Shown one piece after another: positions 37,472 through 45,664 of a stretch of DNA of 64,000 nt (position 1 is the first letter of the stretch; each line of letters opens with the position of its first letter). The stretch is from Eggerthellaceae bacterium (GTDB taxonomy: Bacteria; Actinomycetota; Coriobacteriia; Coriobacteriales; Eggerthellaceae), in contig WRIR01000007.1 in NCBI GenBank assembly GCA_009782605.1, positions 37,003 to 101,002 on the forward strand, in the 5' to 3' direction. The notes beneath the pieces were generated by a model that saw only the letters and a list, made by a program, of their open reading frames with translations, was not told the origin of the DNA and did not search any database. A program made the position numbers and the translations under genes.

Positions 37472-38320
37472 ATGGAAACCAATGAAACGATTCTTACGCG
37501 CGAAATCGTCTCAATCGATGATCGCAAGAGGCTTGGAGCATTAAGAGAGCTTTGTGTCGATTGCGATACGCTTTCGGTATCCCACTATATCGTTAACAGC
37601 GCGTCGACGAATGCGTCCTTGGTCTTGCCGTTCGACAAGTCGATTGCGGTAGGCGACACCTTCATGACCATTCAAAGCAGGGATGACTTTATTTCGACTG
37701 CCGACGGCGAGGCAAAGCGTATCATGGACGAGGGTTATCGCCTTTTGGGAGTCGAGGTCTTTTCACAAAACGGCAACCGTGTCGGCACGGTTGAGAGCTA
37801 TGAGTTCGACCCCACCCACGGAAAAATCACCAAGATCATCCTCGGCAAGCGCCTTTCCTACACTTCGGATTCTTTCGTGTTCTTCGCTCCTGACTTCGTC
37901 TTTGTCGACGACGGCGAATCGACTGCCTATGAGGTGCGCCACGGTGCACGGGGAACTCGGGGCAGGAAGAAGGGCTCAACCACCTCTGTGTCGAAAACAA
38001 CTACAAGGGCCGCGCGGAAGACAGCCGAGATGGATGTCGACGAGCCGCTTGAGATAATGGACGACCTGGTTGACACGGGTGCCGATGCCGGGACAGCTGC
38101 CCGCAACAGCGCACCGGTCGATACCAAGGTCGTAGCCGCCGATGTCGATGAAGACGCCGTCTTGAAGGAGTTCCTTGTCGATGCCCGGGTGACCGACGCC
38201 GTCGAGAGCAAGGACGGCCTCTTCCGGGTAGAGAAGGGCACGAAGCTCACCAAGGAACTGGTCGACGAGGCGCAGAAGCACGACGCGCTCCTGCTCCTGA
38301 CGATGAGCGTCGAGTCGTAG
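37472..38320 (+). CDS. PRC-barrel domain protein
   Basis: The 282-residue soluble protein has two PRC-barrel-like segments: residues about 7-70 (LTREIVSIDDRKRLGALREL) and about 88-140 (LLGVEVFSQNGNRVGTVESY, then THGKITKIILG). The second has the classic G--vG-V---D---G-i pattern. A Lys/Arg/Thr-rich linker (about 150-190) and an acidic C-terminal part follow. PRC barrels occur in RimM, photosynthetic reaction centres and uncharacterised prokaryotic proteins; this one's partner is unknown. A strong terminator lies just downstream. Confidence 0.82.
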   Translation: METNETILTREIVSIDDRKRLGALRELCVDCDTLSVSHYIVNSASTNASLVLPFDKSIAVGDTFMTIQSRDDFISTADGEAKRIMDEGYRLLGVEVFSQNGNRVGTVESYEFDPTHGKITKIILGKRLSYTSDSFVFFAPDFVFVDDGESTAYEVRHGARGTRGRKKGSTTSVSKTTTRAARKTAEMDVDEPLEIMDDLVDTGADAGTAARNSAPVDTKVVAADVDEDAVLKEFLVDARVTDAVESKDGLFRVEKGTKLTKELVDEAQKHDALLLLTMSVES

Positions 38321-38342
38321 CAGCCCCGCCGCTATTGCCGCC

Positions 38343-38363
38343 ATTGCGGGCTTAGCCTGCGAT
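38343..38363. repeat. Degenerate unit of the REP-like ATTGCGGG family
   Basis: ATTGCGGG, a 5-base spacer and CCTGCGAT form an imperfect hairpin, a variant of the better-preserved units at 38512-38585 and 61274-61294. It directly follows the PRC-barrel gene and precedes the terminator. Confidence 0.65.
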
Positions 38364-38374
38364 GACCTGAGATA

Positions 38375-38413
38375 AAAAAGTGAAAACCGCCATTATGGCG
38401 GTTTTCACTTTTT
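38375..38413. terminator. Strong bidirectional terminator
   Basis: Perfect 18-bp arms (38375-38392 and 38396-38413) with a 3-base loop; the core is GTGAAAACCGCCA, flanked by runs of A on the left and T on the right. It can end the plus-strand PRC-barrel transcript and, from the other side, the minus-strand ABC ATPase operon that ends at 38619. Confidence 0.92.
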
Positions 38414-38511
38414 CAGCGCATGCGCCGGGAACATGGGAGAGCACAAGGCGGGGAAAGCACAGGGCGGCGGCTGTTCCCGCATCCCCGCGTCCTGCCAAGG
38501 CCCCGCTGCCC

Positions 38512-38585
38512 AGGTCGTCATTGCGGGCTTGACCCGCAATCTTCCTAAGCTTCTATCGGATTGCGGGTCAAGCCCGCAACGACCT
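38512..38585. repeat. Pair of REP-like units in inverted orientation
   Basis: The unit AGGTCGTC-ATTGCGGG-N5-CCCGCAAT (38512-38540) is followed after 19 bases by its inverted copy (about 38559-38585), which lacks three bases (TCA). Each unit is itself a hairpin, so the pair resembles a BIME-like inverted REP doublet. No transposase is nearby. Confidence 0.88.
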
Positions 38586-38618
38586 AAGGTAAGGCAATGG
38601 TGCTTTTGCCGCCGCCGG

Positions 38619-39311
38619 CTACTTTATGCGCATCTGCGAGAGGCGCCCCGAGTTCATGCCGTAGATGACGTCTGCGATGGTGGCTATCCTCTTGGAGTGG
38701 GTGACGATGATGACGCACTTCCCTTCCTTGTGGGCGAGCGAGGCGAGTATCCCGAGGATCTCCTCTTCGGTCTCGCTGTCGAGGTTGCCGGTGGGCTCGT
38801 CTGCTATAACGATGTTGGGGTCGTGCGAGAGCGCCCGCGCGATGGCGACGCGCTGCTGTTCGCCCCCGGAGAGCTTGAGCACCTGGCGCTCGGCGGTCTC
38901 CTGGTCTATCCCGACCTTCTCAAGCAGGGCGCTGGCGTGCTCTTTCTTGTCTGCCAGGGTGCTCTTGGAGATGTTCATGGACAAGACGATGTTCTTGACC
39001 GCCGTGGTGTTGGTGAGCAGGTTGTAGCTCTGGAACACGACGCCGATGCTCTTTGCTCGGTAATCGTCGCGGTCGATGTCGTTGAGGCTCTTCTCGCCGT
39101 AGCGGATATCTCCGTCCTTGCAGGTGTCGAGTCCTGCTATCAGGGACAGGAGGGTGGATTTCCCCGACCCTGACTTCCCGATGATCGTGTATATCTTCCC
39201 CGCCTCGAAGCTGGCGTCGACTTGCTTGAGCACGTAGCTCTTCGCGCCGTCGTACTTGTAGGAGACCTTGTCCAGGGCAAGGACGGTGGTTGCGTGGCCC
39301 ATGGTGTTCAC
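38619..39311 (-). CDS. ABC transporter ATP-binding protein (MacB/LolD type)
   Basis: The 230-residue ATPase has Walker A IIGKSGSGKSTLLSLIAG, Q-loop VVFQSYNLL, signature LSGGEQQRVAIARAL, Walker B NIVIADEPTGNLDSETEEEI and switch VTHSKRIA, the MacB/LolD/FtsE group that powers mechanotransmission-type permeases. GTG 39311 directly follows the permease TAG, with AAAGGA at a good distance; ATG 39302 is an alternative. It is the last gene of a four-gene operon with a two-component system, so it probably helps remove or sense membrane-active compounds. Confidence 0.93.
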   Translation of the reverse strand: MNTMGHATTVLALDKVSYKYDGAKSYVLKQVDASFEAGKIYTIIGKSGSGKSTLLSLIAGLDTCKDGDIRYGEKSLNDIDRDDYRAKSIGVVFQSYNLLTNTTAVKNIVLSMNISKSTLADKKEHASALLEKVGIDQETAERQVLKLSGGEQQRVAIARALSHDPNIVIADEPTGNLDSETEEEILGILASLAHKEGKCVIIVTHSKRIATIADVIYGMNSGRLSQMRIK

Positions 39312-40913
39312 CTAGTTCCTTTCCATGAGTATCTTGATAGGCTCGTACTTCGTGATCCTGCTGGTGGCGACCAGCCCGGCCAGCGTGGCAAGGAGCAGGG
39401 CTATGGCGATGATCTCGGCGATGGTGCCCAGCCCGATGGTGACGCTCATCTCGGAGAGGGGCTGGGTGCTTGCAAGACCGCCGGTCATGATGCTGCTGCC
39501 ACCTATCGGCGCGCCGATCATCACGGGCCCGCCGCCCGGTCCGCCCGGCCCCATGGTGGCCGCAGAGGTCGTGACGGCCTCTGCCTGCTGTGCGAGCAGG
39601 ACGTCGGTGATGGGCTGGGCCGCCAGGACGCCGATGCCGATGCCGAGCACCAGGCAGACCGCAGTCATGACAAGAAGCTCCGCCCACAGGCCGAGCGAGA
39701 CCGTGCCCTTCTTCATGCCCATGGCCCGCAGCACGCCGATCTCGTACTTGCGCTCGCGGATTGCGATGGAGGTCAGCAGGATCAGGATGATTGCGCCGAG
39801 CACCAAGACAACGACCATGAAGGTGAGCGTGATGTTCTTCAGGCCCAGTACCGGCTTGACCACCATGTCGTAGGAGGCGGCATCGGTCGACACGAGGAAC
39901 TGGTCGCTAAGGCCCGCATCGCGGACATAACTCTCGAAGTCCTCAAGCAGTTCCGGGCTTTTCAGGAAATAGGCGACGTCGAGCGCGATGTTGTTCTCGT
40001 TGCTCTCGCGGGCGGCCAGCAGGGTGTCAAGCGTCGTGAGTATCTCGTTGCGGTGGTTGAAGGCTGCCATCTGGGGCAGGTTCTCGTTGTCGTAGGCCTC
40101 TTTGAGGTCGTCGTAGATGCCGACGACCTTCAAGGCGATGTCCGCGGTGCGGGACGCGAAAAGCTCGCCGCCCATGCCGGCAGACAGGGTGTATTCCAGG
40201 CCGTTGGCATGGAAGGTGTCGCCCGCCGCATAGCCCGTCATGTCGGTGCCTTCAAGGATGTCGAGGTTCATCTGCGCCTGCACGGTGATGGTGTCGCCGA
40301 CGCTGATGTTGTTGAGGTCGGCGAGGTCTTGGCTGACCAGGCACTCCTTGTCGTTGGCGGGCATGGTGCTTGCCCCGTCGTCGGCCAGTGCGCGCGTGCC
40401 GGCGTCGAAGTCCGCCCACGCGCCGCCTATGAGATTGAAGTCGCCGCCGCCCACAATGGAAAACGAGGTGTTCCCACCGGACCGGGACGACCCGGACATG
40501 CCGACCATGCCGCCGGGCCCGCCTCCGGGGCTGTAGTCGACATCGTCGCTGTGGTCGATGGCCACGAGGCTTTCCGAGCCGACAGAGAGCGAGGCCGAGG
40601 CCTCGGTCCTTTGCAGGGCGTCCGACTGGGCGAAGGACAAAAGCAGCTCGGGCGCGATGGTGGGCACCTTCATCATGACCCTGCCCTCGCTGGCGTTTGC
40701 CATGGCCTCTTCCCGGACCTTTTCGATGTCGGGGGTGATGCTGACCTGCGAGCTGAAGCGCGTCCGGTAGTCCTCGATGACGGCGCTCGCCGTGTTGTTG
40801 ATAATCAGGGACACCACCGTGGTGGCGATAATCGCGAATATGATTACCATGATAAGGATGTTCCTGCCCTTGTTGCGCAGCAGGTTTTCAAGTGCGTTGG
40901 CGATGATGTACAT
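39312..40913 (-). CDS. FtsX-like (MacB-type) ABC transporter permease
   Basis: The 533-residue protein starts at ATG 40913 (MYIIANALENLLRNKGRNIL), preceded by AGGAGCGAGGA. It has an N-terminal helix (about residues 18-40), a large extracytoplasmic domain (about 45-345), and a C-terminal FtsX core with three helices and the typical segment REYEIGVLRAMG-like (RKYEIGVLRAMGMKKGTVSL). Gly/Pro/Met-rich stretches occur at about 140-150 and in the last extracytoplasmic loop (GPGGPGGGPVMIGAPIGG). It pairs with the adjoining ATPase. Such MacB-type complexes transmit force to periplasmic substrates rather than conducting them through a pore. Confidence 0.9.
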   Translation of the reverse strand: MYIIANALENLLRNKGRNILIMVIIFAIIATTVVSLIINNTASAVIEDYRTRFSSQVSITPDIEKVREEAMANASEGRVMMKVPTIAPELLLSFAQSDALQRTEASASLSVGSESLVAIDHSDDVDYSPGGGPGGMVGMSGSSRSGGNTSFSIVGGGDFNLIGGAWADFDAGTRALADDGASTMPANDKECLVSQDLADLNNISVGDTITVQAQMNLDILEGTDMTGYAAGDTFHANGLEYTLSAGMGGELFASRTADIALKVVGIYDDLKEAYDNENLPQMAAFNHRNEILTTLDTLLAARESNENNIALDVAYFLKSPELLEDFESYVRDAGLSDQFLVSTDAASYDMVVKPVLGLKNITLTFMVVVLVLGAIILILLTSIAIRERKYEIGVLRAMGMKKGTVSLGLWAELLVMTAVCLVLGIGIGVLAAQPITDVLLAQQAEAVTTSAATMGPGGPGGGPVMIGAPIGGSSIMTGGLASTQPLSEMSVTIGLGTIAEIIAIALLLATLAGLVATSRITKYEPIKILMERN

Positions 40914-41050
40914 GGGTCCTCGCTCCTGGGTCTTCGTCGGGCTTGGGAACAAGCCTAACAGGGCAACCTGACGGCAATCTGACCGAATTGTGGTGAATCT
41001 GTCCAGAACGGCCTTTCAGGGGGGGAAAGGAAAGGGTGTCACCCGCCTGT

Positions 41051-42658
41051 TTATTCGCCTGTCCGCTCGTCTGCCTGTCCGTCCGCCTCTTCGCCCGCTC
41101 CTTCGCCTGTGCGCGGCAGGTCCATCCAGAACAAGACCCCCTGGCTGGTGTTCTCAAGCGCAAAGGGGATGCCCATCTGCGAGAGCGCCTTCTCAACCAA
41201 GGCAAGCCCGAGCCCGCTGCGCCTGTGGGCGGAGCTGCGTGCCTCGTCCGTCCGGTAGAAGGGCTCGAACAGCCTATGGAGGACTTCGTCGGGGATGGGG
41301 GCCCCCTCGTTCAGGACGGACAGGCGGACCCTGTCCTGTGCGGGGCCCGCGGCCTCCTGCGCGGGGGATTCACCCTCCTGCGTGTGTGTATCCTGCCCGT
41401 GCGCTTCCTGCCCCGGCACCGGCGCCCCCTGTCTGCCCGCTTCCTGCGTGCCCGTGCCTTCGCCGCGCCCCCTGCCTGCCGCAGCCGCGATGCGCACCCT
41501 GCCGCCGTCGGGGGTGTTTTGGAGGGCGTTCGCCACGACGTTGGAGAGCGCGCGCTTGAAGAGTGTCTGGTCGAGCGTGACGACGGCGTCGTCGGCGACG
41601 GCCACCTCGATCCTCTGCGCGTGCGCCTGCGCAAGGGTGAGGTGTGTCGCCAGGACGGACTCGACCAGGTCGGCGAGCCGCGCCGGGGTGGGATGGGTCA
41701 TGAGCCTGCGGTCGTTGAGGCGGACGAGCTCAAGTATCTCGGCGATAAGGCCCGCCTGCTCGTGCGCAAGGCGCAGGCAGGTGCGCAGGTTTTGGGGATA
41801 GTCCTTCGGCGGGATGACCTCCTCTAGCATGCCCTCCAGAAGTGCGCTCGTCGCGGCGACCGGTGTTTTCAGCTCGTGCGAGGCTGCGGCGAAGAAGTAG
41901 CGCTGGCCCTCTTCCATCTCGCGCTGCTTCCGTATCTCGCCCTCAAGCTCGCGGATGGTTTCCTTAAGCCTCTCGTACATGCTGTAGACGTCGTTTGCCA
42001 TGGCGCCGATCTCGTCGGTGCGTGCGACGGGTGCCGACACCAGCTCAAGGCTTGCCATCTTGGCGGTGTCCTCGGCAAGCGCCTTCACCGGCCGCGCGAT
42101 GCTGCGGGCGAACAGGAAGGCGCACAGGGCGCCCGCGACAAGGAGGATAACCAAGGCGAGCACCGTCTTTTGCATGACGGCGTTGTAGGCGCCGATCCCC
42201 GACGGCGACGCGCTGATCAGGATCATGAGCCCGTCGGTCGTCGGGAGCATCATGTGGAAGGCGCTCTCGAACCCAAGCTGCCCCATCGCAAGGGTGCCCT
42301 CCTGGGTCACGGGTGCGCTCCGAAAGACGTTCGGCCCGTGCATGCCCGTCATGCCCGGCTCGTAGTTCGGGGTCTTATATACCACCTGCCCGTCGAGTGT
42401 CTGCACGCAAAACTCGAAAAAGGCGTTTTTCTCATGAAAGGCCGTGGCAGCCTCGATGGCCTCGCGCCCGGTCTTGCCTTCGAGCTCTTGTTGGAGCGGC
42501 GCAAAGACGTTGGAGAGGTGCTGCTGCTGGCTTATGGCGATGGCGTCCGATATCTGCCGTGTGAAGAAGAGGGCGGCCACGCTCACGACGATGACGAGGA
42601 TGAGGGTGGTGTAGAGGAACACCTTCCCGAATATGCCGAGGGCCCTAGGCCTTTTCAT
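41051..42658 (-). CDS. Sensor histidine kinase of the RR-HK-ABC operon
   Basis: The 535-residue kinase has two helices (about residues 12-34 and 164-186) around an extracellular sensor domain, a HAMP domain, a dimerisation domain with His261 in FAAASHELKTPVAAT, and an ATPase domain with N-box NVVANALQNTP and G2 region RRSGLGLALVEKAL. Between N-box and C-terminal ATPase motifs is an unusual insertion of about 50 residues, rich in Gly, Gln, Glu and Ala (GRGRGEGTGTQEAGRQGAPV). The start overlaps the regulator gene by 14 bases. Downstream ABC genes suggest a role in sensing antimicrobial or envelope stress. Confidence 0.91.
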   Translation of the reverse strand: MKRPRALGIFGKVFLYTTLILVIVVSVAALFFTRQISDAIAISQQQHLSNVFAPLQQELEGKTGREAIEAATAFHEKNAFFEFCVQTLDGQVVYKTPNYEPGMTGMHGPNVFRSAPVTQEGTLAMGQLGFESAFHMMLPTTDGLMILISASPSGIGAYNAVMQKTVLALVILLVAGALCAFLFARSIARPVKALAEDTAKMASLELVSAPVARTDEIGAMANDVYSMYERLKETIRELEGEIRKQREMEEGQRYFFAAASHELKTPVAATSALLEGMLEEVIPPKDYPQNLRTCLRLAHEQAGLIAEILELVRLNDRRLMTHPTPARLADLVESVLATHLTLAQAHAQRIEVAVADDAVVTLDQTLFKRALSNVVANALQNTPDGGRVRIAAAAGRGRGEGTGTQEAGRQGAPVPGQEAHGQDTHTQEGESPAQEAAGPAQDRVRLSVLNEGAPIPDEVLHRLFEPFYRTDEARSSAHRRSGLGLALVEKALSQMGIPFALENTSQGVLFWMDLPRTGEGAGEEADGQADERTGE

Positions 42659-43316
42659 AGCCGTCCTCCAGGCAGTAGCCCACGCCCTTCACCGTCCTGA
42701 TGATGTTGACGGGCAGCTTCGCGCGCAGCTTCTTGATGTTGGCGTGGACGATGCCGTCGCCCCCGTCGAAGTCGTAGCCCCATATCCGCGCAATGAGCGT
42801 TTCGTGGGTGACGACCTTCCCGGCGTTGCGGGTAAGGAGTGCCAGCACCTCGAACTCCTTGGGCGTGAAGGCGAGCTCCCTGCCGTCGAAGGCCGCGCGG
42901 TAGGACTCGGGGAACAGGGTGAGCCGCCCGGCCGAAAGCGTCTTTCTCAGCGCCCCGCTGCGCCGCAGGAGCGCTTCCGCGCGCTTGACCAACACGAGCA
43001 TGGAGCAGGGCTTGATCACGTAGTCGTCGGCCTCGTTGATAAACGCGGAGAGCTGGTTCTCGTCGTCGCCGAGCGCGGTCATCATGAGCACCGGGGTGTC
43101 GCCCAGGCGGCGTATCTCCCGCAGCAGCCGGTGCCCGCCGGCACCGGGCAGCATGATGTCGAGTATCGCCAGGTGGTAGCTGTTGTCGTATATCTTCACC
43201 AGGGCTTCGTCCCCGTCGGCGCAGGCATCGACCCCATAGCCCGCGCTCTCAAGGAATTTCGCGGTCATGGCAAGAATGTGCTCATCGTCCTCTACGACCA
43301 GTATCCTGATGTCCAC
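42645..43316 (-). CDS. Response regulator, OmpR family, of the RR-HK-ABC operon
   Basis: The 223-residue regulator has a receiver domain with VVEDDEH, phosphoacceptor Asp53 in AILDIMLPGAGG, and Lys in DDYVIKPCS; a winged helix follows with FTPKEFEVLALLTRNAGKVV, WGYDFDGGDGIVHANIKKLR and RTVKGVGYCLE. GTG 43316 was chosen because AAGGGG precedes it by about 5 bases; GTG 43322 is an alternative, and the frame is open to 43427. It heads a four-gene minus-strand operon with its kinase and a MacB-like transporter, and probably controls that operon. Confidence 0.92.
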   Translation of the reverse strand: MDIRILVVEDDEHILAMTAKFLESAGYGVDACADGDEALVKIYDNSYHLAILDIMLPGAGGHRLLREIRRLGDTPVLMMTALGDDENQLSAFINEADDYVIKPCSMLVLVKRAEALLRRSGALRKTLSAGRLTLFPESYRAAFDGRELAFTPKEFEVLALLTRNAGKVVTHETLIARIWGYDFDGGDGIVHANIKKLRAKLPVNIIRTVKGVGYCLEDGYEKA

Positions 43317-43417
43317 GGACACCCCTTCGGTCCTGTCGCCCCGCACGGGGCCTCCGTCCTGCCTTGAGTATATCATGACCGTCTTTTGTTCCGGGTGAGT
43401 TCCTGGCGCGGATGGGG

Positions 43418-43423
43418 TATAAT
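43418..43423 (+). promoter_or_regulatory. -10 box TATAAT upstream of the site-2 protease gene
   Basis: TATAAT lies 29 bases before ATG 43453, leaving room for a short leader with CAGGAG at 43441-43446. No good -35 box is seen. It probably drives rseP-ispG-proS. Confidence 0.55.
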
Positions 43424-43452
43424 GCAAGGCCGTTTACCCTACAGGAGTGTGC

Positions 43453-44532
43453 ATGGACTTCATCCTGACGATCTTTTATGCAATCATCGTGCTGACGATC
43501 CTCGTGTTCGTCCACGAATGCGGGCATTTCTTCGCGGCGCGTGCCTTCGGCGTGCGTGTGAGCGAGTTCATGCTTGGCCTCCCCGCCCCCAACATCGGCT
43601 TCACGTGGAAGGGCACGCGCTTCGGCATCACCGCGATACCCCTGCTCGGCGGCTATGCCCGCATCTGCGGCATGGGGCTGGGCGACACAAGCCCCCACTT
43701 GAGGCAGGTGCTCGGGTTCGTCTACGAGAGGGGCACGGCAACGATGGAGGACGTCGCGCAGGCCGTCGGGATAAGCAGCGACGAGGCCTTCGAGGCCCTT
43801 GAGGAACTGACTGAGTGGGGTTCGCTCGTGGGCCCGGCGAAGAAGGATACCTACAATACCTACCGCACGCCGGAGGAAAAGGGAAAGTTCAGGCTCGGCG
43901 AGCCGCGTGAGGTCGCCGACGCCGACGTTTTCTTCGAGAGCGAGTACCAGCAGCAGTACTGCAGCAAGCCCTTCTGGAAGCGGGCGGTCATGCTGCTCGG
44001 CGGCATCTTCTTGAACCTCGTGTTCGCCATCGTCCTCTTCGTCCTTATCTATTCGGTTATCGGGATCGACATGATGGACCCGCAGACAGGCGACATCCAG
44101 CACATGAGGCTCGACCCGCTGCGCGCCATCACGGGGGGCTTTGCCGTCATCGGCATGGTCGTCGAGGCGGTCGCCAAGCTCTTCAACCCGGCAACGGCGG
44201 CGGAGACCCTTTCGGGGTCCGCCTCGGTCGTCGGTATCGCCGTCATGTCGAAGACGGCTGCGGAACAGGGCTTCATCAACTTCATCTTCTTCCTGGCCAT
44301 GATCTCCATCTCGCTGGGCATCATGAACCTCATCCCGATACCCCCGCTTGACGGGGGGCGCCTCGTCATCGAGGTGTTCCAGAAAATCGCACGCAGGCCT
44401 GTCTCGATGAGGGTGATGAACTACCTGGTCGGGGCCGGGCTGCTGCTTCTGCTGAGCCTCTTCGTCTTCTTGGTGTTCCAGGACGTCCAGCGGATGTTCA
44501 CCGGGTTTTGGTGGGGCGATGGCACGGGATAG
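43453..44532 (+). CDS. rseP: Site-2 intramembrane metalloprotease (RseP type) without evident PDZ domain
   Basis: The 359-residue protease has the zinc motif HECGH (residues 21-25) in the first helix, GITAIPLLGGYARI after it, a middle helix KRAVMLLGGIFLNLVFAIVL, and the second metal-ligand motif IPPLDGGRLVIEV (Asp300) near the end. It cleaves membrane-embedded substrates such as anti-sigma factors or signal-peptide remnants. A winged-helix-like insert (about residues 80-130, GTATMEDVAQAVGISSDEAF then ALEELTEWGSLVG) lies between the first two helices, and no PDZ domain is recognisable where RseP normally has it. ATG 43453 follows CAGGAG. It overlaps ispG by 14 bases; dxr is not adjacent. Confidence 0.88.
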   Translation: MDFILTIFYAIIVLTILVFVHECGHFFAARAFGVRVSEFMLGLPAPNIGFTWKGTRFGITAIPLLGGYARICGMGLGDTSPHLRQVLGFVYERGTATMEDVAQAVGISSDEAFEALEELTEWGSLVGPAKKDTYNTYRTPEEKGKFRLGEPREVADADVFFESEYQQQYCSKPFWKRAVMLLGGIFLNLVFAIVLFVLIYSVIGIDMMDPQTGDIQHMRLDPLRAITGGFAVIGMVVEAVAKLFNPATAAETLSGSASVVGIAVMSKTAAEQGFINFIFFLAMISISLGIMNLIPIPPLDGGRLVIEVFQKIARRPVSMRVMNYLVGAGLLLLLSLFVFLVFQDVQRMFTGFWWGDGTG

Positions 44533-45664
44533 GGCGCCCGGCTGCTCCGGGACGGCAGACGGGCTGCGGGCCTGCGGGGCCGAAGGGCTTTCCGCGGGCA
44601 GGGCAGGCGGGCCCGCCAACCACAGGACCCGGCAGGTCATGGTGGGGAACGTCGCGCTTGGCGGCGGGGCCCCCTGTGCCGTGCAGTCGATGCTCTCGGT
44701 CCCTGCCGGAGACGCTGCGGCCAACCTCGCCCAGATAGGGCAGCTGGCCGAGGCCGGCTGCGAGATAGTGCGCATGGCCATCCCGCACAGGGACTGCCTC
44801 GACGCCTTCGAGGCGGTGTGCGCGGCCTCACCCCTGCCGGTCGTCGCCGACGTGCACTTCGATGCCGAGATAGCTGTGCAGGCGGCACGGCGCGGCGCGG
44901 CGAAGCTGCGCATCAACCCGGGAAACATCGGCGGCCTGGAAAAGACGGGCACCGTCATCGAGGCCGCGCGCGCGGCAGGCATCCCCATCCGCATCGGGGT
45001 CAATGCCGGCTCGCTCGACGCCGGGCTTGCCGTGCGGGCCGACCTCAGCCTCCCGGAGAAACTTGCCGCTTCTGCCGCCGACTACCTGCGCTTCTTCGAG
45101 TCGCAGGGCTTTTCCGACGTCGTGGTCTCGGCGAAGGCCCACGACGTCATGACGACGGTGGCCGCCTACCGCCTGCTGGCCTGCGAGGTTCCCACAGTGC
45201 CGCTCCACATCGGCGTTACCGAGGCGGGCACCTTGCTCCAGGGGGTGATAAAGTCCGCAAGCGGCCTGGGCATCCTGCTCGAAGAGGGTATCGGCGACAC
45301 GCTGCGCATCTCGCTCACGGACGACCCGGTGGAGGAAGTCCGGGCGTGCTGGATGCTGCTTTCCGCGCTCGACCTGCGCCGCCGCTACCCGGAGATCATC
45401 AGCTGCCCCACCTGCGGCCGCTGCCAGGTCGACCTGGTCTCCCTCGCACGGCAGGTTGAACAACGGCTGTCCGCCCAGGCGAAGCCCCTCAAGGTGGCTG
45501 TCATGGGCTGTATGGTGAACGGGCCCGGTGAAGCCGCCGATGCCGACATCGGCATCGCGTGCGGCGCGGGCTCGGGAGTCCTGTTCGCGCACGGGAAGGT
45601 TGTGCGCAAGGTCGAAGAGCAGGCTATTGTCGATGCCCTGATGGAAGAGATAGGAAAGCTATGA
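44519..45664 (+). CDS. ispG: 4-hydroxy-3-methylbut-2-enyl-diphosphate synthase
   Basis: IspG carries out the penultimate step of the MEP isoprenoid pathway, reducing MEcPP to HMBPP with a [4Fe-4S] cluster. The 381-residue protein has VMVGNVALGGGAPCAVQSM, VADVHFDAEIAV, LRINPGNIGG and IRIGVNAGSLD in the barrel domain, and cluster cysteines in SCPTCGRCQVDL plus MGCMVNGPGEA, which also supplies the conserved Glu. Its first 38 residues are Gly/Ala-rich and unusual. The start overlaps rseP and the stop overlaps proS by ATGA, so the three genes form one operon. Confidence 0.95.
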   Translation: MARDRAPGCSGTADGLRACGAEGLSAGRAGGPANHRTRQVMVGNVALGGGAPCAVQSMLSVPAGDAAANLAQIGQLAEAGCEIVRMAIPHRDCLDAFEAVCAASPLPVVADVHFDAEIAVQAARRGAAKLRINPGNIGGLEKTGTVIEAARAAGIPIRIGVNAGSLDAGLAVRADLSLPEKLAASAADYLRFFESQGFSDVVVSAKAHDVMTTVAAYRLLACEVPTVPLHIGVTEAGTLLQGVIKSASGLGILLEEGIGDTLRISLTDDPVEEVRACWMLLSALDLRRRYPEIISCPTCGRCQVDLVSLARQVEQRLSAQAKPLKVAVMGCMVNGPGEAADADIGIACGAGSGVLFAHGKVVRKVEEQAIVDALMEEIGKL

